A stretch of 64,000 bases of DNA, from assembly GCA_002786065.1 (NCBI GenBank), contig NHNY01000009.1:124001-188000 (forward strand). Direction: 5' to 3'. Made by a program: the position numbers and the translations under genes. The DNA is from Microcyclospora pomicola (taxonomy: Eukaryota; Ascomycota; Dothideomycetes; Capnodiales). Under the pieces are notes generated by a model. That model worked only from the letters and a program-made list of their open reading frames with translations, was not told the DNA's origin and ran no database searches. Shown here piece by piece: positions 50,696 to 63,065 of this stretch (position 1 is its first letter; every line of letters begins with the position of its first letter).

Positions 50696-53647
50696 ATGAT
50701 GATGCGTTCTTGGCCTGGGCGCTTGATTACCTTCCTCCTTCCAGCATCGTTCTTGGTCTCATACGTCGATGGACTGCAGCAGACCCAACGCTCAGATGTC
50801 GCTTATCACCATCCAAGAGCAGATGTTGACTCTACGCTCTTACAACCTCACATCGATGAAGTATTGCCGGAGTATTACGACAAGGGAGAGCGTAACTTGA
50901 ACTTGATGCGTGGGCTGCCCTGTTTCCCCGCTGCAAACCGATTCGGCCCAGAAGATCTCGCTGACAATCAATGGAAAATCTCCAAAACACCCAAGTCCCC
51001 AGAGATGGTCCAGGTTATCCCGAATGAGCTAAAGGCAGTTTTCAGAGCACTAGGTTTCTCTGACGATTGGCAGAAGAACCAAATAATGTACATTGACCAC
51101 GAGGGACCTGGCTCTACCAAGAATGGCGAGACGTATCATCAAACGAGCGGGCATTTCTACAATGCTTTCAACTCCATTTGTGGCATGATCATTTCTCTGA
51201 ACAATGAATCGCCGCACGTCACCGCCGTGAAGGATGATCTATTTCTCGACCCGGACGAGACATTCGAAATGCCGCCGCTGCATCGATTTTCCGAACTCGT
51301 ACCGATAGCGTGGGCTAAGGACGTTGAAGATAGAAAAGAGCAGCACAGTGAGGTGATGCCGTTGAGATACTGGCTCCGTCTCGTACCACGGGACGACGTG
51401 AAGACAAGGACCGTGATGCGGCTCATCGCCAAACAAAGTAAGTACCTTAGGTAGATCTAAACGCGAATACTTGCTCGTCACACACGACGGTACGATTACT
51501 GTACTGATATAAATTCGCAACAGTTCGGAAAAAGCCCGAGCCTCCTGTAATAGACGGGCGAAAGATAGGCGTGAAACTCAAAATCCAGGCTCCGGGTGTA
51601 GTAGGCGCCTGGGCACAGGCATTGCTTGGAACACCCCATGGAAACGGAGTCACTCAGGCACTTGCTACGAATGCTCACCTTTTCGGTGGTCACAGAATCG
51701 TGGATCAAGTGTCCATGTTGCGGCTCGATTCGGGCACTAATGTGGATGGAACCTGGGCCCTCCTGTTCGGTATCGGACAACTGGAAGATGAACCGGAGTT
51801 TGGGGACTCAGGTTCTGCTGACTCCTCAAGTAAGGACTCACCAATCTTCAAACCAGAATATTGGCCGGACGGGCTGGCGGATTACACTGTTGCTAGGGAA
51901 CATGGACTCGCTAATCTGGATATCATGCTGGGAAGGCCTGGGTTCCCATCTAGGAACCCTTACACGTCTGCAGACGTGTACGCCAACGGGTGGCGTACCG
52001 GCCATCCTGAATCCCTGGAAGCGAGCATACCACAGCCAGTCATCGTCACCCTTAGAGACCGCGGGCTGCTCTTGTCTCCGGCCGAAAGCGCTCAATCGTA
52101 TGTCGGTTTGGAGCCCAGATGGAAGGGTCACTACGTCAATTGCTTTAACTATGCACAGGGTGTCATCATCACTATAGACTCATGGTCACCGGAAAAGGCT
52201 CAGTCGGCTCACAATGAGATTACTATACCAGATGTCCATCAATTTTTCGAGGTCGTTCCTCTAGCGTACTCCGCATTTGTAACATCCAAGAAGCAGGACC
52301 CCAGGCATTGGCCGCTAAAATTCTGGGGGTTCAGTGATGTAACGTCAGCGTCAGTGACAGGCCAGCTCATGCAGCAAATCGTGGGCAGACATGTGGGTAG
52401 TTCCATGTTGATGGGCCAACACCCATCATCAAACGGACAACAGTTGTACTGATTGGCTTCGATAGACGAATCCGCAAGGTCTCGAAGAGGACCCACCTCC
52501 AGCACCAGGATGGAGGTTTAGGGCAAACAGTCCTGACGGAAGCGTACTGCTCGGCAGTCATAGAGGCCGGATGGTGACTATGTCACTTGCGACGAACCCT
52601 GGCATCTTTGGAGAGTCACGCAGAATTGTGACTCACGTTTCGATGTTCCTAATCGAAGCACGCGGAGATTCGTGGAGAGCTGGTCTTTGGTTCGAGATCG
52701 GCGAGCTTCCGCCACGGCCAATGGAAAGTGTTGTGCAAGTTGCGGCAGACAAAGGTCTGGTAGTATATAACCTAATGAAAGGGACGTCGAGACTTCCAGT
52801 CACGCAGTCACTCACAGTAGCTGACCTCGAACACTCCGGCTGGAGTTTCAGTGACTCGCCGTCTTCATCCTTCAAATCAATTCCGGGTATACCATTTACC
52901 GACCCTCAAGCAATGCCTGGTCCCTTCTTGCCGCTATTTGGTCAATTTGTCCGAGCTCAGTTCAAGGTTATCTTCGCCGACCGGACACAATCGACATCTG
53001 ACACCACCAATAGTCATTACTACAATGGTTTCGATGGCACCGCCGGGATCATAATATCAATATCCAACGTGCCGCCCCAGACGTCCCAGAACCAAAACCC
53101 ACACGCCGCGACATCACAAGTTACTCGATTCTCAGCGGTGATTGGCGTCCTATACTCCGAGCAGTCGGGAAGTGGACCACGGAAATCGCCTCTGAAAGTT
53201 TGGGCTTTTCCTGTAAGAAAAACATCTCCAACAGGCTTGTTGATGGCTGCGGTCATTCGAGAGCTTGTGAGTACCTCCTTTCCATTTCGCCGCGCCGCTA
53301 ATCAAATGATACAGCGGTCCAATGCTGAGGAGCCGCAAGTACCTCCCGAGTGGCCAGGCTATTTGTTCGCTACACAGAACGATCCGCACGATAGGGAGAA
53401 ATATGCACGCGCTTTACTTTCGACACCTCCGGGACGTAATGTGGTGGACGCACTCCTCAGAAACGAGCCCGCGTTTGGAGGTCGGAGGATTGTGAGCGGT
53501 GTCAGGATGTATGCGTCCGCAGGTTATGATCAGGCTTGGTACCTTGTTTTTCATATCGACGGATCGAAAACGACTGGCAAAAGGCCGGCTTCACAAGAAC
53601 TACCGCATCGCGGGCCAGGTGAGGGACCATCGAGACCAGGCGGTTGA
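50696..53647 (+). CDS. Large secreted orphan with three tandem A-B modules
   Basis: Four exons: 50696-51437, 51524-52380, 52466-53266 and 53315-53647, giving 910 residues. Residues 1-27 form a signal peptide (basic start, LITFLLPASFLVSYVDG). Three modules of about 270 residues follow. Part A (about 58-247, 363-533, 620-800) has an N/G-x-W landmark (DNQWK, ANGWR, HSGWS), a central strand (HFYNAFNSICGMIIS, HYVNCFNYAQGVIIT, HYYNGFDGTAGIIIS), then FSELVPIAW-like and PLKFW-like blocks. Part B (about 248-335, 534-618, 801-890) has a G-x-x-V...N...FGG-x-R-I-V core and a W-x-L-x-F-x-I-G end. Each intron lies exactly between A and B. Intron 2's donor is GTGGGC at 52381, with GTGGGT at 52393 as alternative. 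No known family, catalytic motif or cysteine pattern was recognised. A paralogue with one module lies at 12604-14287. Confidence 0.75.
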
Positions 53648-53921
53648 TATGATTAGCTGTCGGAATGCATGATGACTGGTGGTAATTGTACGCAGGACGA
53701 TTGATCTTCAATGTACTAAGAGACAGGATTATACATGTTAGCAATTTCATGCATGCGTTCGCCTGCGAGGACATTACTTGATATGTAGGTGAGGTTGTAC
53801 GGTAGCAAGAACTAAATGCTTTGCGGAACACTTCCGCTGTAATTTTCTCGACTGCTAACTACATGATCGACAGAGAAGCTCATGGGCAGATGACGGCGAT
53901 GCCAGCGCGATACATGGCACC

Positions 53922-56900
53922 ATGTCAAAACGCGCATACGAAGAGGAGGATACCTCTCGACCGCCAAAACGATCCAGGGCTGAGCATCCTGGAAACTTTT
54001 ATCAGCCTCCCACGGTCCAGCATATCGATTATGCTCGCCAACTGCAGGATACCTTAGTCTTCCGACAAGATGGTCTGCAAGAGCTACGTAATGCTATCGC
54101 TTCGTTCAAGGCTCTACTTGAAAGCATTCTCTATCACCGTGACGAGGATGTCCGACCTCGCCAGCTATCGATCCTGCGCGAATATCTCGAATCTCAGAAG
54201 CCTCCTCCAGACCTTCCAGACACCGACCAGCCTTTTCTGCAGCAACTTTGGCAGGCATGGTCCTTTGCCAATCAGAACAACAACGACCACGTTGCATCAG
54301 CTGTAAGCGCGATCCTAGCTCTGTTGCTCCGGACTCTGTCTGGATTGCTGGATTATCGTGAATATGGGCTTCTGCTCTGCCGAACAGTGCTGCAACATCA
54401 GCACTTACGACTGGTCAAGAGAGGTCTGGATGCGCCGCCGCGGAAGGAATATGTCATAAGCCCCTGCCTGAGGCTGTTGACCGAGATCTCTAGCTTCGAT
54501 GGTGGAGTCATGGTCAAGGAGGTGTACAAGAGACGGGAGCAGACTTTCGATATCTCAAGTCTAAGGAGAAACCTGGGTTTGGTTAAGACAGAGTAAGTTA
54601 TCGGGTCGCATCATATGGCCCCCCTCGTGTGCATATACGAGTCGCGCTGTCGCAAGACTTCAGGTTATATAGCGCTAACACTTGTGCAGAACGTCGGACG
54701 AAGACGCCCGAAGACGACCATCAATACGCACGTTGACAGTACGCTACATTCTAGCACATTTCAAGTATCTTCATGAAGGCGCAAAGGCCGACATCTTGAG
54801 AAGTAAGCCACTGTGTGGTTCTCTTTTCCACTTCTTGCGCGACGACCCGGCCGAGCTGGTGCTAGATATGTTGAATATCATGGAGCGACATGTGTTAAAA
54901 GACGACGAGCTTCAGCGATCTGCGAAAGCAACGCTCCTGCAAACACATACCTTGGAGCGCGTCACAGAGATTGCTACGCGTTCTGTCGAGGGTCACGTGG
55001 CTGCTGACAAGGCGTACTCATGGCTGAAAGCTGTGTGTACCACGCCTTCGTATGGACTTCTCAGGCCAGGCGCATGGTATCCTGCTGGCTCTGTCAAGAC
55101 CGATTTCAGTCAAAGAGATGACCAAGATCTAGTTGACTTAGGCTTGGATAGTCTTGAATTCTACGATCAGGAAGAACGGCCAGCTGTACGCAATACGACA
55201 CTTCTCACGTGGACACAGACCTTGCGTCCACATGCGGATCTGAAGGAGCGGGACTTGATTCTCACGTGCTTTGAGGCAGCGCCAGAACTCGTGGCAGCGT
55301 ACTTTGCGGAGAAGACAATGCAGTTGGATCCCAAGCTCACCAATACCTGGATTGGCTATGCATCATTCCTGTTCGATGTCGTTCGTCTTCCTGTACCAAA
55401 GCACTGTGGTAATACTGAGAAATCTGAAGAGGATCATTACCCACCACAAACCAAGATTATGATGGAAAGTATATTGCCACGACCTTTGAGTCAAAAAGTC
55501 CTTGCCCGATGCCTGAACCAGATTAGTGGCGTGGACGGCAGTCCATTGATCAGTTTCTTTGCACTCCGAATACTGGTAATGGCATTCCAAAAGATGGCGG
55601 ATGTGCAAGCTCAGCTTAAGACATACCAGGGTAGACACCATCAGCTGTGGGAAGAAGCGTCCAATCGCCTTGTAGGCCGTCTCGTCAAACAGACACCAGC
55701 CATGAAAGACATCATCAACACTTTTCGACAAACGCCAGACGACGACGATCATGCTTTGCAACGCGAATCCGTAACCCGACTATTGCGCTTGTACTTTGAA
55801 GTCACGCCTGTCCAAGCCATGGAAGAAAAGCTTGATATCTCTGCTACTTTGGCTACCGTCTTGAGTCGACAAGCCGAGAAAAGTAGAGCGGACGAAATGT
55901 ACGAGCTGAAGACACTCGAGCTGGAGCATCTTCTTGCCGTCGCAAAGCATAGTCCCGGCATGCGGTGGTTCCATAAGCAGGGCTCATTATCTTATTCGCC
56001 CATCGTGACATTGCTGAAGCTGCATACTCGGGATCATACCAATGCTCAAGTTCGGACACTGCTCGAGCAAGTGTTGATAGAGCATGATATTGTCAGTGAC
56101 ACACTGTCACTCGACGCGCTAGTCGCAAGCTTGGTGATGGTCGAAGTCGCAGAAGCTGACCTCTGGCTAGCCATTGACGATTATCTGGCGCGATTGACCA
56201 GGCAGCCGGTCAAGTACCTGGACCAAGTTGAGACATTGATACCTCCGGATGACGAGAAAGCCGCCACATCTCTGCTGCTTGGCGTAGTCATCGAACAGGC
56301 TCAGTACGCAGCGGAAAGACCGGCAGTGATGGAATGGATCGGTCGCCTCATCTTTCTGCTGGTCTCTGCACATCATGACCAATCACTTGCAAAGACGATA
56401 TACAAAGCTGTTGATGGACTTCCTCCGTGGAAAGCTACGAGCTCGAAATACGACTGTACAGCTCTATTAAGCAAAGTCCGAATCTCCCCAGTTGTTTCGC
56501 GAGGTCAAGCAGGAGATGACACTGCCACGGCGCAAGACCTTGATCAAGCTCCCTTCGAAGCTATCCCAGCGGAGACTGCCAGTCACCCCGAACTTGTACG
56601 CTGGAGTCGAAAAGATCTTGATATCGCCATTGAAGACGGAGATATCGATGCACTGATTCTCTGCTTGTCTTCACAGCATGATGATATCCGTCGTCAAGCC
56701 CTGGCACAACTACGCATCGCGAGAGCTCAATTCTCACAGTCATCTCTCGAAGACAAGAACCAACTCAGCATTTTGATCGGCGAACTCATCGAGACTGTTG
56801 AGCAAAACTTCGTCAATACTAACCTTCGCGTACCCTTCATAGTATCGACCTTTGCGGCGCGCAGCGTCCATGTTCTCGTCCAGCCCACGCATCACATGTA

Positions 56901-57369
56901 CCCGAAAATCAACAGATACCTCATCAAATCACCAGAGTGGCGGGTCACGCGAATGCCAAGCTACTGGTTCGCAAACACAGTCCTCGCACAGCCAGAAGAG
57001 GATGAAGCCTATTGGAAAGAGGTTCAATGGGTGCTTGAATGGTTGATGCAAGGCACGAGGACTGTTGAAGATGCGGAGATCTTGCGGAAAGGCGACATGT
57101 TTGTGAAAATCATGGCGGTGTACTGTTCTCCCAGAGCGAGTCCAGATCTGGTCAAGCAGAGGGTGCTGGAGCTGCTGTGGAGGACTACGAGTCTTGAAGG
57201 CGGAAGTAGCATGCTTGTCACACGAGCCGGTGTTCTGGCGTGGTGCGACATGATCGAGGCTACGGACGCGCAAGGTGGCCTGGCAAGGAAGCTGAAGAAG
57301 CGAGTGCTGGAGACTTGCGACCAGGACAGAGTCAGGTTGTGGTGTGGTGGCACTGTTCAGGGGTTATAG
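53922..57369 (+). CDS. URB1: Nucleolar pre-60S assembly factor Urb1/Npa1
   Basis: Two exons, 53922-54592 and 54690-57369, give 1116 residues. Urb1 (Npa1) is a large alpha-solenoid scaffold of early pre-60S particles. N-terminus: RAYEEEDTSRPPKRSR, a basic nuclear-type segment, then QDTLVFRQDGLQELRNAIAS and the Urb1 N-terminal region with VISPCLRLLTEISSFDGGVM and RRNLGLVKTE, joined by a GTAAGT/GTGCAG intron to SIRTLTVRYILAHFKYLHEG and the block CTTPSYGLLRPGAWYPAG. The central two thirds are helical repeats. The C-terminal domain contains EWRVTRMPSYWFANTVLAQP and EVQWVLEWLMQGTRTVED, typical of Urb1. Yeast Urb1 is longer (about 1760), but filamentous homologues are often near 1100-1200. Confidence 0.88.
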
Positions 57370-57630
57370 ATATAGACCGTATGTAACATGAATCTCACGT
57401 CAACTGTGGTGGCCACCTAGACTCTGCTGTGCCGCATTTTCATTAGAGCTCTATACCGAGAGTGGGGCATACACCTGGAGGGGCAGCTTCACATGCATTT
57501 TATTATTTGCTATGACATCAATTCGCTCCCTTGCATATTCATGCGAAATCTGTTTCCGACAAGAGTCTTCGCCCAAGTACCTCTACACACCATAAGTTCT
57601 CGTGATACTTCCCGGTGAACTTCAGCAGAC

Positions 57631-58433
57631 ATGGCGGCAGACCCAGCATCGCCGACGAGGAAGCGATTCATACCGCTGGGTAAAGCTGTCGCATAACGTT
57701 CATGTCTTTACGATTTCTGACCTCTTGCGCAGAGAACAACCCTGAGGTCATGAGCAGTCTGCTCCACCGACTCGGCCTCTCTCCCACGCTCCAGTTCCAC
57801 GACGTCTTCTCCATCGACGACCCCGACCTGCTCTCGTTCATCCCCCGCCCGGCCTACGCTCTGCTCCTCGTCTTCCCTGTATCAGCGACGTACGAGAAGT
57901 TCCGCCACGAAGAAGACGAGGCCAAGGCCGAATATGAGGGTAGTGGAGAGGGAGAAGATGTGGTGTGGTACAAGCAAACGATCGGGAACGCGTGTGGGTT
58001 GATCGGCTTGTTGCATAGCGTGTCGAATGGCCCGGCGAGAGAACTGGTGCAGAGTGGTAGCGAGCTCGACCAGCTCGTCACGAAAGCGGTGACGCTGAAG
58101 CCTGCACAGCGTGCTATCCTGCTAGAAGAGACCCCAGCGTTGGAGACAGCGCATCAAGAAGCTGCCGCGACCGGCGACACGGCTGCACCGTCTGCCGACG
58201 ACAGCGTCGACCTGCACTACGTCTGCTTCGTGAAGGGGAAGAACGGACACTTGTGGGAGATGGATGGGCGGAGGAAGGGCCCGTTGGATCGTGGCGAGCT
58301 GAGGGCAGATGACGATGTGCTGAGCCCCACAGCTCTAGACAAGGGTGTAAGGGCGTTTCTGCGTAGGGAGGAACAGGCCGGAGGGGGAGAGTTGCGCTTC
58401 AGCCTCATCGCTCTCGGGACATCGTTCGACTGA
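57631..58433 (+). CDS. Ubiquitin C-terminal hydrolase, UCH/peptidase C12 (Yuh1-like)
   Basis: Two exons, 57631-57679 and 57733-58433, give 249 residues. It is a cysteine protease that removes small adducts from the ubiquitin or Rub1/NEDD8 C-terminus. The complete catalytic set is visible: Gln98 of the oxyanion hole in YKQTIGNACG, the nucleophile Cys104, His178 in VDLHYVCF, and Asp194 in LWEMDGRRKGP. The N-terminus FIPLENNPEVMSSLLHRLGL, completed by the 5' exon, matches the ubiquitin-contacting start of the family. An insertion of about 15 residues rich in Ala, Thr and Asp precedes the active His, the position of the crossover loop. Length is typical of Yuh1/UCH-L3. The intron (GTAAAG/GCGCAG) joins in phase 1. 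Confidence 0.93.
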
Positions 58434-59910
58434 GGAGACTGTCACTCGCTCTTGATCATCAGTGCCTACAGGCGCAAGTTGGCTTCGAGAGACCCCTACT
58501 CCAAAGGGCCACAGCGCAGACACCCACACACATCGCCGCTGCCACCGCTTCACGATGAAGGCACGAAAGTCGCGGATGTGGCAGGCATCAGTGTTCTACC
58601 TACATGATGGGTGTACGCCTTGGCTACGGGAGTCCTTGCAAAGCGGCTTCTACGATTGTACCAGGACCTCAGGATCTGCTGAGACAACGTCCACAGCCGC
58701 AGGTCAAGAAGAACATATGTAGGCATAGTCCAGCAGGCATTGCAAAGCACGTCTGTATCATTGGAAGCTTGATGCTGCTTACCTACAATAAGGGTTCGAA
58801 ACTCTGCATGCACATATTTCAGTTTTCTCCATACGCTCGCATTCTGCTTAAGCGAATTTTCGCAGGTAAATACTGCTTGCGAGACGTCCTATCAGTATTA
58901 GCAGCGACCAGTACGCAGTGACCACAAGAACATCTCAGATCCTTGCGAACGAATCTCAGCATCTCCGGGACACCAATCGGGGACTTGATTACAAGCATGG
59001 GTATGTACCGCTAAATGCGCACACATAACGTCCCGACACGTAGGGTATGTTATAGAGCAGCTTCAAGGTCGAGTATTATTGAAACCGTCGGGATAGGATC
59101 CTGACGAAGCCAATAGCGCACCTCACATCCGATCATTACTCGATCGAGCACTCCTCTATCAGAAAGGAAAAGCACCCTCGGCACGGAGGCGGCCACCGCA
59201 CGCCGATCGTTTCACTCTCACCACATTTCCGATTTTTCTTACCACAACACCCACCTCACTTGCAAGCCTTTGTCGCCGCTGCGATCTGCGAACAGTCGTT
59301 CGTCAGGGCGGGCATTGCTCAGTTTTTGTGCATTTATTATTATTATTACCGATCGCTGTAAGCGACGCCGGCGGGTGGCGCCGTAAGCCTGGGGACAATC
59401 TTCATCACCGCTTCATTCGGCTTGCGTCAGCGGCAGTGCCGGCAACATTATTGTTATCGCGGCTGTATCTTCGAGTGTCCCTTACCGCAGCATCGATAGA
59501 TCCGTTCAGCATTGATACGATCAAAAGAAACCCGGCATTGGCTCATCGACACATCTTCCGGCGCGATCTGCTTTTTGTACATACCAACCATCAGCAGTCG
59601 AGTCCGCCTCTTAACCTTAACGATAGAAAATGCCAACCAGACCTGCCTGGACGTCAATTTGTGCGAGTCCTGGACAGTGGAAAGAACGTAATCAGCACTT
59701 CGCTGGACCGCCAGAGGAAGACCACTGCGATTGAGGTGGGACGGCCCTGTCTACAAGGCGTCGATGCCTCTTTCGACAGTTCTAGGGTCGTTGTTATCGA
59801 CTAGATCACCGAGCACGCATGAGCTTGGCCAACTTCATGCTATCGGTCCAGCACATAGCTTGCCCAATGTGACTTACGATGTGCTCTTACCGCGATCGCC
59901 CCATTTGGGG
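58434..59910. other. 1.5 kb upstream region of the receptor gene
   Basis: No gene recognised. It includes a TTA trinucleotide run at about 59333-59348 and open but unconvincing frames. The long region with a possible leader after 59280 fits a regulated promoter and long 5' UTR. An alternative in-frame ATG for the receptor lies at 59764. GGTTCGAAAC at 58793 resembles a tRNA B box, but no cloverleaf is formed. Confidence 0.5.
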
Positions 59911-62105
59911 ATGACCGCTTCTTTCAATGCAACAGCAGTTCTAGCCGGTGAACAGAGCCATGCCATCGCAGTCTTAACCACCGCTACATCATGCGTGAGC
60001 TTCACGGCCACGCTCATCGCCATCTATTGGTTCTGCATGATGCGGAGGAACTTCAGGAGGAGCTTGGTGGCCTTGCTGATTGTGGCGGACATGATTAAAA
60101 GCCTAGTGCTGATCGTGCAATCATCCAAGTCGATGTCACAGGGAGGCCTCGAAAGCAATTCAACGTTCTGCCAGGTCACTGGGTATATCCTGCTGACAAG
60201 TAGCGAAGGTTGTGGTGAGTGGCATCGGGTCTTTCGGCCAGTGCAAAAATGCTAATACCGCGAACAGATGTCACTATCTTCCTGATGAGTCTACATATGG
60301 TCCTCCAGATCTTCCCTTCGCCACGGCTAACGACTCTGGGGCACGATGGTCTCTTCCACATTCGAGGTTGGATCTATATGGTGTGGTTTATCGTGCCCAA
60401 CATCCTGGGCTCTCTCGCGTTCATAGGTCATGGTTACGCTGCGATTGGCCCTATCTGCTCATTACCCGTCCGGCCCTTCTGGTACCGCCTGGCACTTGCA
60501 TGGATCCCGAGATATCTGATGATCATGTATATCTGCTACGTGGCGTTCCGGATCTACCGCCATGTGGGCAAAGAGTTCAGAGTCTTTGGACAAGTCGAAG
60601 ATGAGTCGAACAGTGTCGAAATGCCCGGCGAAAGCTCTTGCAACAGAGCTGACGCGGACGTCGCTATGACGATGCAGACACTGAATACAGTTCACGACCA
60701 TGACACTCGACCGCCTTTCGATGTGGACGAAGGTGTGGCCTTCCAAGGTCAATCTGTCCCTAGGCTTCAAACGTTACCCGAGTCTAAGAAGCAAGGAGCC
60801 TTCACAGATCATGCGACTGATCGCGCGAAGATGGGTGTGTCAGAGTCCCTGCCAGGCAGTCGGCGACCTTCCTTGATTGCCTGGACTGATTTCTCTTCCC
60901 CTCATGCCGAAGCTTTTGTGCAAAGCTTGCCCAACTCACGCCGAGGGAGTCGCCAAGGTCAGGTCGACGGGACCGGCTTCACTACACTTGCTTTGTCGTC
61001 GGAAAAGCCTACTGCGCCTCTTGCGACCTACGACTTCAATCGTCGTAACTCTGCAACTACACTAGCCTCTCTTCGATCTCCTGGATATCCATCTCACACC
61101 GCAGGGGCTTCATCTGGTGCGATCGTACCGGACGCCCGCTTGTCCGCTCGTGCTGAGCTTGTTAACGCCCAGAAAACTGCACTGAATCTCATACAAAACC
61201 GTCGCAATGCGATCCAGCGCCAACTCCGCATTCTCTTCATCTACCCTGTGGTGTATATCTTGCTTTGGATATTCCCGTTCATCGCTCACTGCCTCAGCTA
61301 CAGTGATCGTTTCGCGCAACATCCGATCTTCGCCATCTCGATTCTCAACTTTTTCTGTCAATGCTTTCTGGGATGCGCAGATGTCTTGGTATTTTCTTGG
61401 CGTGAGAAGCCCTGGCGCCACATACCAGGAGCCGACGGCACTTTCATGGGCAGTTTCATGTTCTGGAAGTTCTACCATGAGCGATCTCCGATCGAGCTTG
61501 CACATCTCCCACCCCATACACCTAACTCACACGCCACTCACGGAGCAGCGCGTCCAGAGACCGCCACTCCGCATTCACGGATGGGACTCATTGCATCCGC
61601 CAAGCATTGGGGCATGAATTTTGCCTCTCCTGCATCCCCCACTCGCCCAACGTCTGCTGCTACACCAAGGCCCAGCACTTCCAAGCACTTCAGCTCGCTC
61701 TCGCGCAGCACATTCCGCCATACCAGCGGCAGCGACCGCCATCACATCGAGCACGAGCGTATCCGCGAGCGCCGGGAACTGGAGAAGCTGGAAGACGAGC
61801 GCAGCGCCGCGGCGCGCAACACCAGCGTCACATCCTCGGCCGGCGAGCGGCGGGAATGGTGGGACAACGGCGCGTATAGCGGACCCGACCTCTTCCACGA
61901 CGACCCTGATGATGACGCTGATGCCCACGACCATGACGATGACGATGACCACGACCCCAAACACAGCAGCGAGAAGCCTTCGGCCGCAGAAGCTGACAGT
62001 TCCGACTCCCGCGCCACGTCCGGCGTGACGGAGAAGAGCGATGTCGAAATGCTCGCCGAGCCGGGCGTGGACGCTGATACTCGAGCGGAGAAGGAGAAGG
62101 GGTAG
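59911..62105 (+). CDS. Git3/Gpr1-type G-protein-coupled receptor
   Basis: Two exons, 59911-60214 and 60268-62105, give 713 residues. Receptors of this class sense glucose or other nutrients and act through G-alpha and cAMP/PKA. Visible: an outer N-terminus with an NAT sequon, then seven helices: about SCVSFTATLIAIYWFCM, VALLIVADMIKSLVLIV, DVTIFLMSLHMVLQIF, GWIYMVWFIVPNILGSLAFI, YRLALAWIPRYLMIMYICYV, and after a very long third cytosolic loop IQRQLRILFIYPVVYILLWI and FAISILNFFCQCFLGCADVL. The first loop has MMRRNFRRSL and the end of helix 7 runs into WREKPWRHIP, both hallmarks of the Git3 group. The long third loop (about 220 residues) and the acidic, His/Asp-rich C-terminus are regulatory. 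The 53-bp intron has GTGAGT, a GCTAAT branch site and AACAG. ATG 59764 is a possible longer start. Confidence 0.88.
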
Positions 62106-62563
62106 TTAATAGATGTTCTTGCTATAGATCGCTTTGTCTTGAAATGTTCATTTCTCCATTCCCATGTCACGTCCTGTCTCGCGGTTGCATCAAGTGTTGC
62201 TCGTCCTGTGAAAGCTTTATCCTGCTCAGCCTTTGCAGATCACCCTTATGTGTGTTGTTGTATCCGCCATCCTCGCGTTGAGTATGCACGTTTCGAACAT
62301 CAGATATATAGCATGGCCAGCCTTTACATCACCCAACCTACACCCTCTCCAGACCTCTCGTATAGGATCCCAGCAGAGCTGCACGTACGGTCACAGACCA
62401 AATTCCTTCAAAGCACCCCAGACACGATACAAACCTTCACCAAGTAAGAAAGCGAGCACGGCAGGAAGTTCCAAGGAGCAAAGGCTGTTCGAGTTTCAAC
62501 AATTCGTTTGAGATTCCTATATCCACCATCCCGTAAGCCTTTTGGTAATGGAGCCGGAACGAG

Positions 62564-62603
62564 GCTATGCTATGCTATGCTGTGCTAAACGATGCTGTGC
62601 TGA
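62564..62603. repeat. Short GCTATGCT/TGTGCT-type repeat
   Basis: Three exact CTATG units followed by degenerate TGTGCT copies; a small microsatellite-like tract. Confidence 0.7.
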
Positions 62604-62638
62604 TGGCTCACTTCCTTCGAAGCAGAAAAACACAGAAG

Positions 62639-62658
62639 AACAACAATAACAACAACAG
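62639..62658. repeat. AAC/AAT trinucleotide run
   Basis: Imperfect run AACAACAATAACAACAAC. No function inferred. Confidence 0.7.
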
Positions 62659-63065
62659 ATGAACAAATTCCCAAACGCCCGCGTTTTTGTGCCCCTTTCC
62701 TCGCTATGCTTTGGTGCTGTGTTGGTCGCAGCCCGTTATTCACATCGGGTAATCAAGAGAAGTTAAAACAAAATGGTACAAGACGTGACTTTCGATGCCC
62801 GGACATCGAGGCAAGTCGTTCTGCGTGGAAGAGGCAGATGAAGAGAGAACGCAATGCAATGGTCTTTGATGTTCGTCGAGTGGAGCAGGCTTGTTTTGCT
62901 GTGTGGCGCTCATGACAGAACGGAGACGTGACTTTGTATTTCCAGCTATCGGGGAAGTCGATCCATGAAAGAGAGGAGAGGAGCGCAGATGAGACGGGAA
63001 AGGTCGATGGAGGTTCTTTCGCTGTATGCAGGGTGAGTTGCTGCGTCGCGAGATGGTGAGAAGGA

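Noticed and set aside
58793-58802. GGTTCGAAAC, like a tRNA B box
   Set aside because: Flanking sequence does not form a cloverleaf and lacks an A box.
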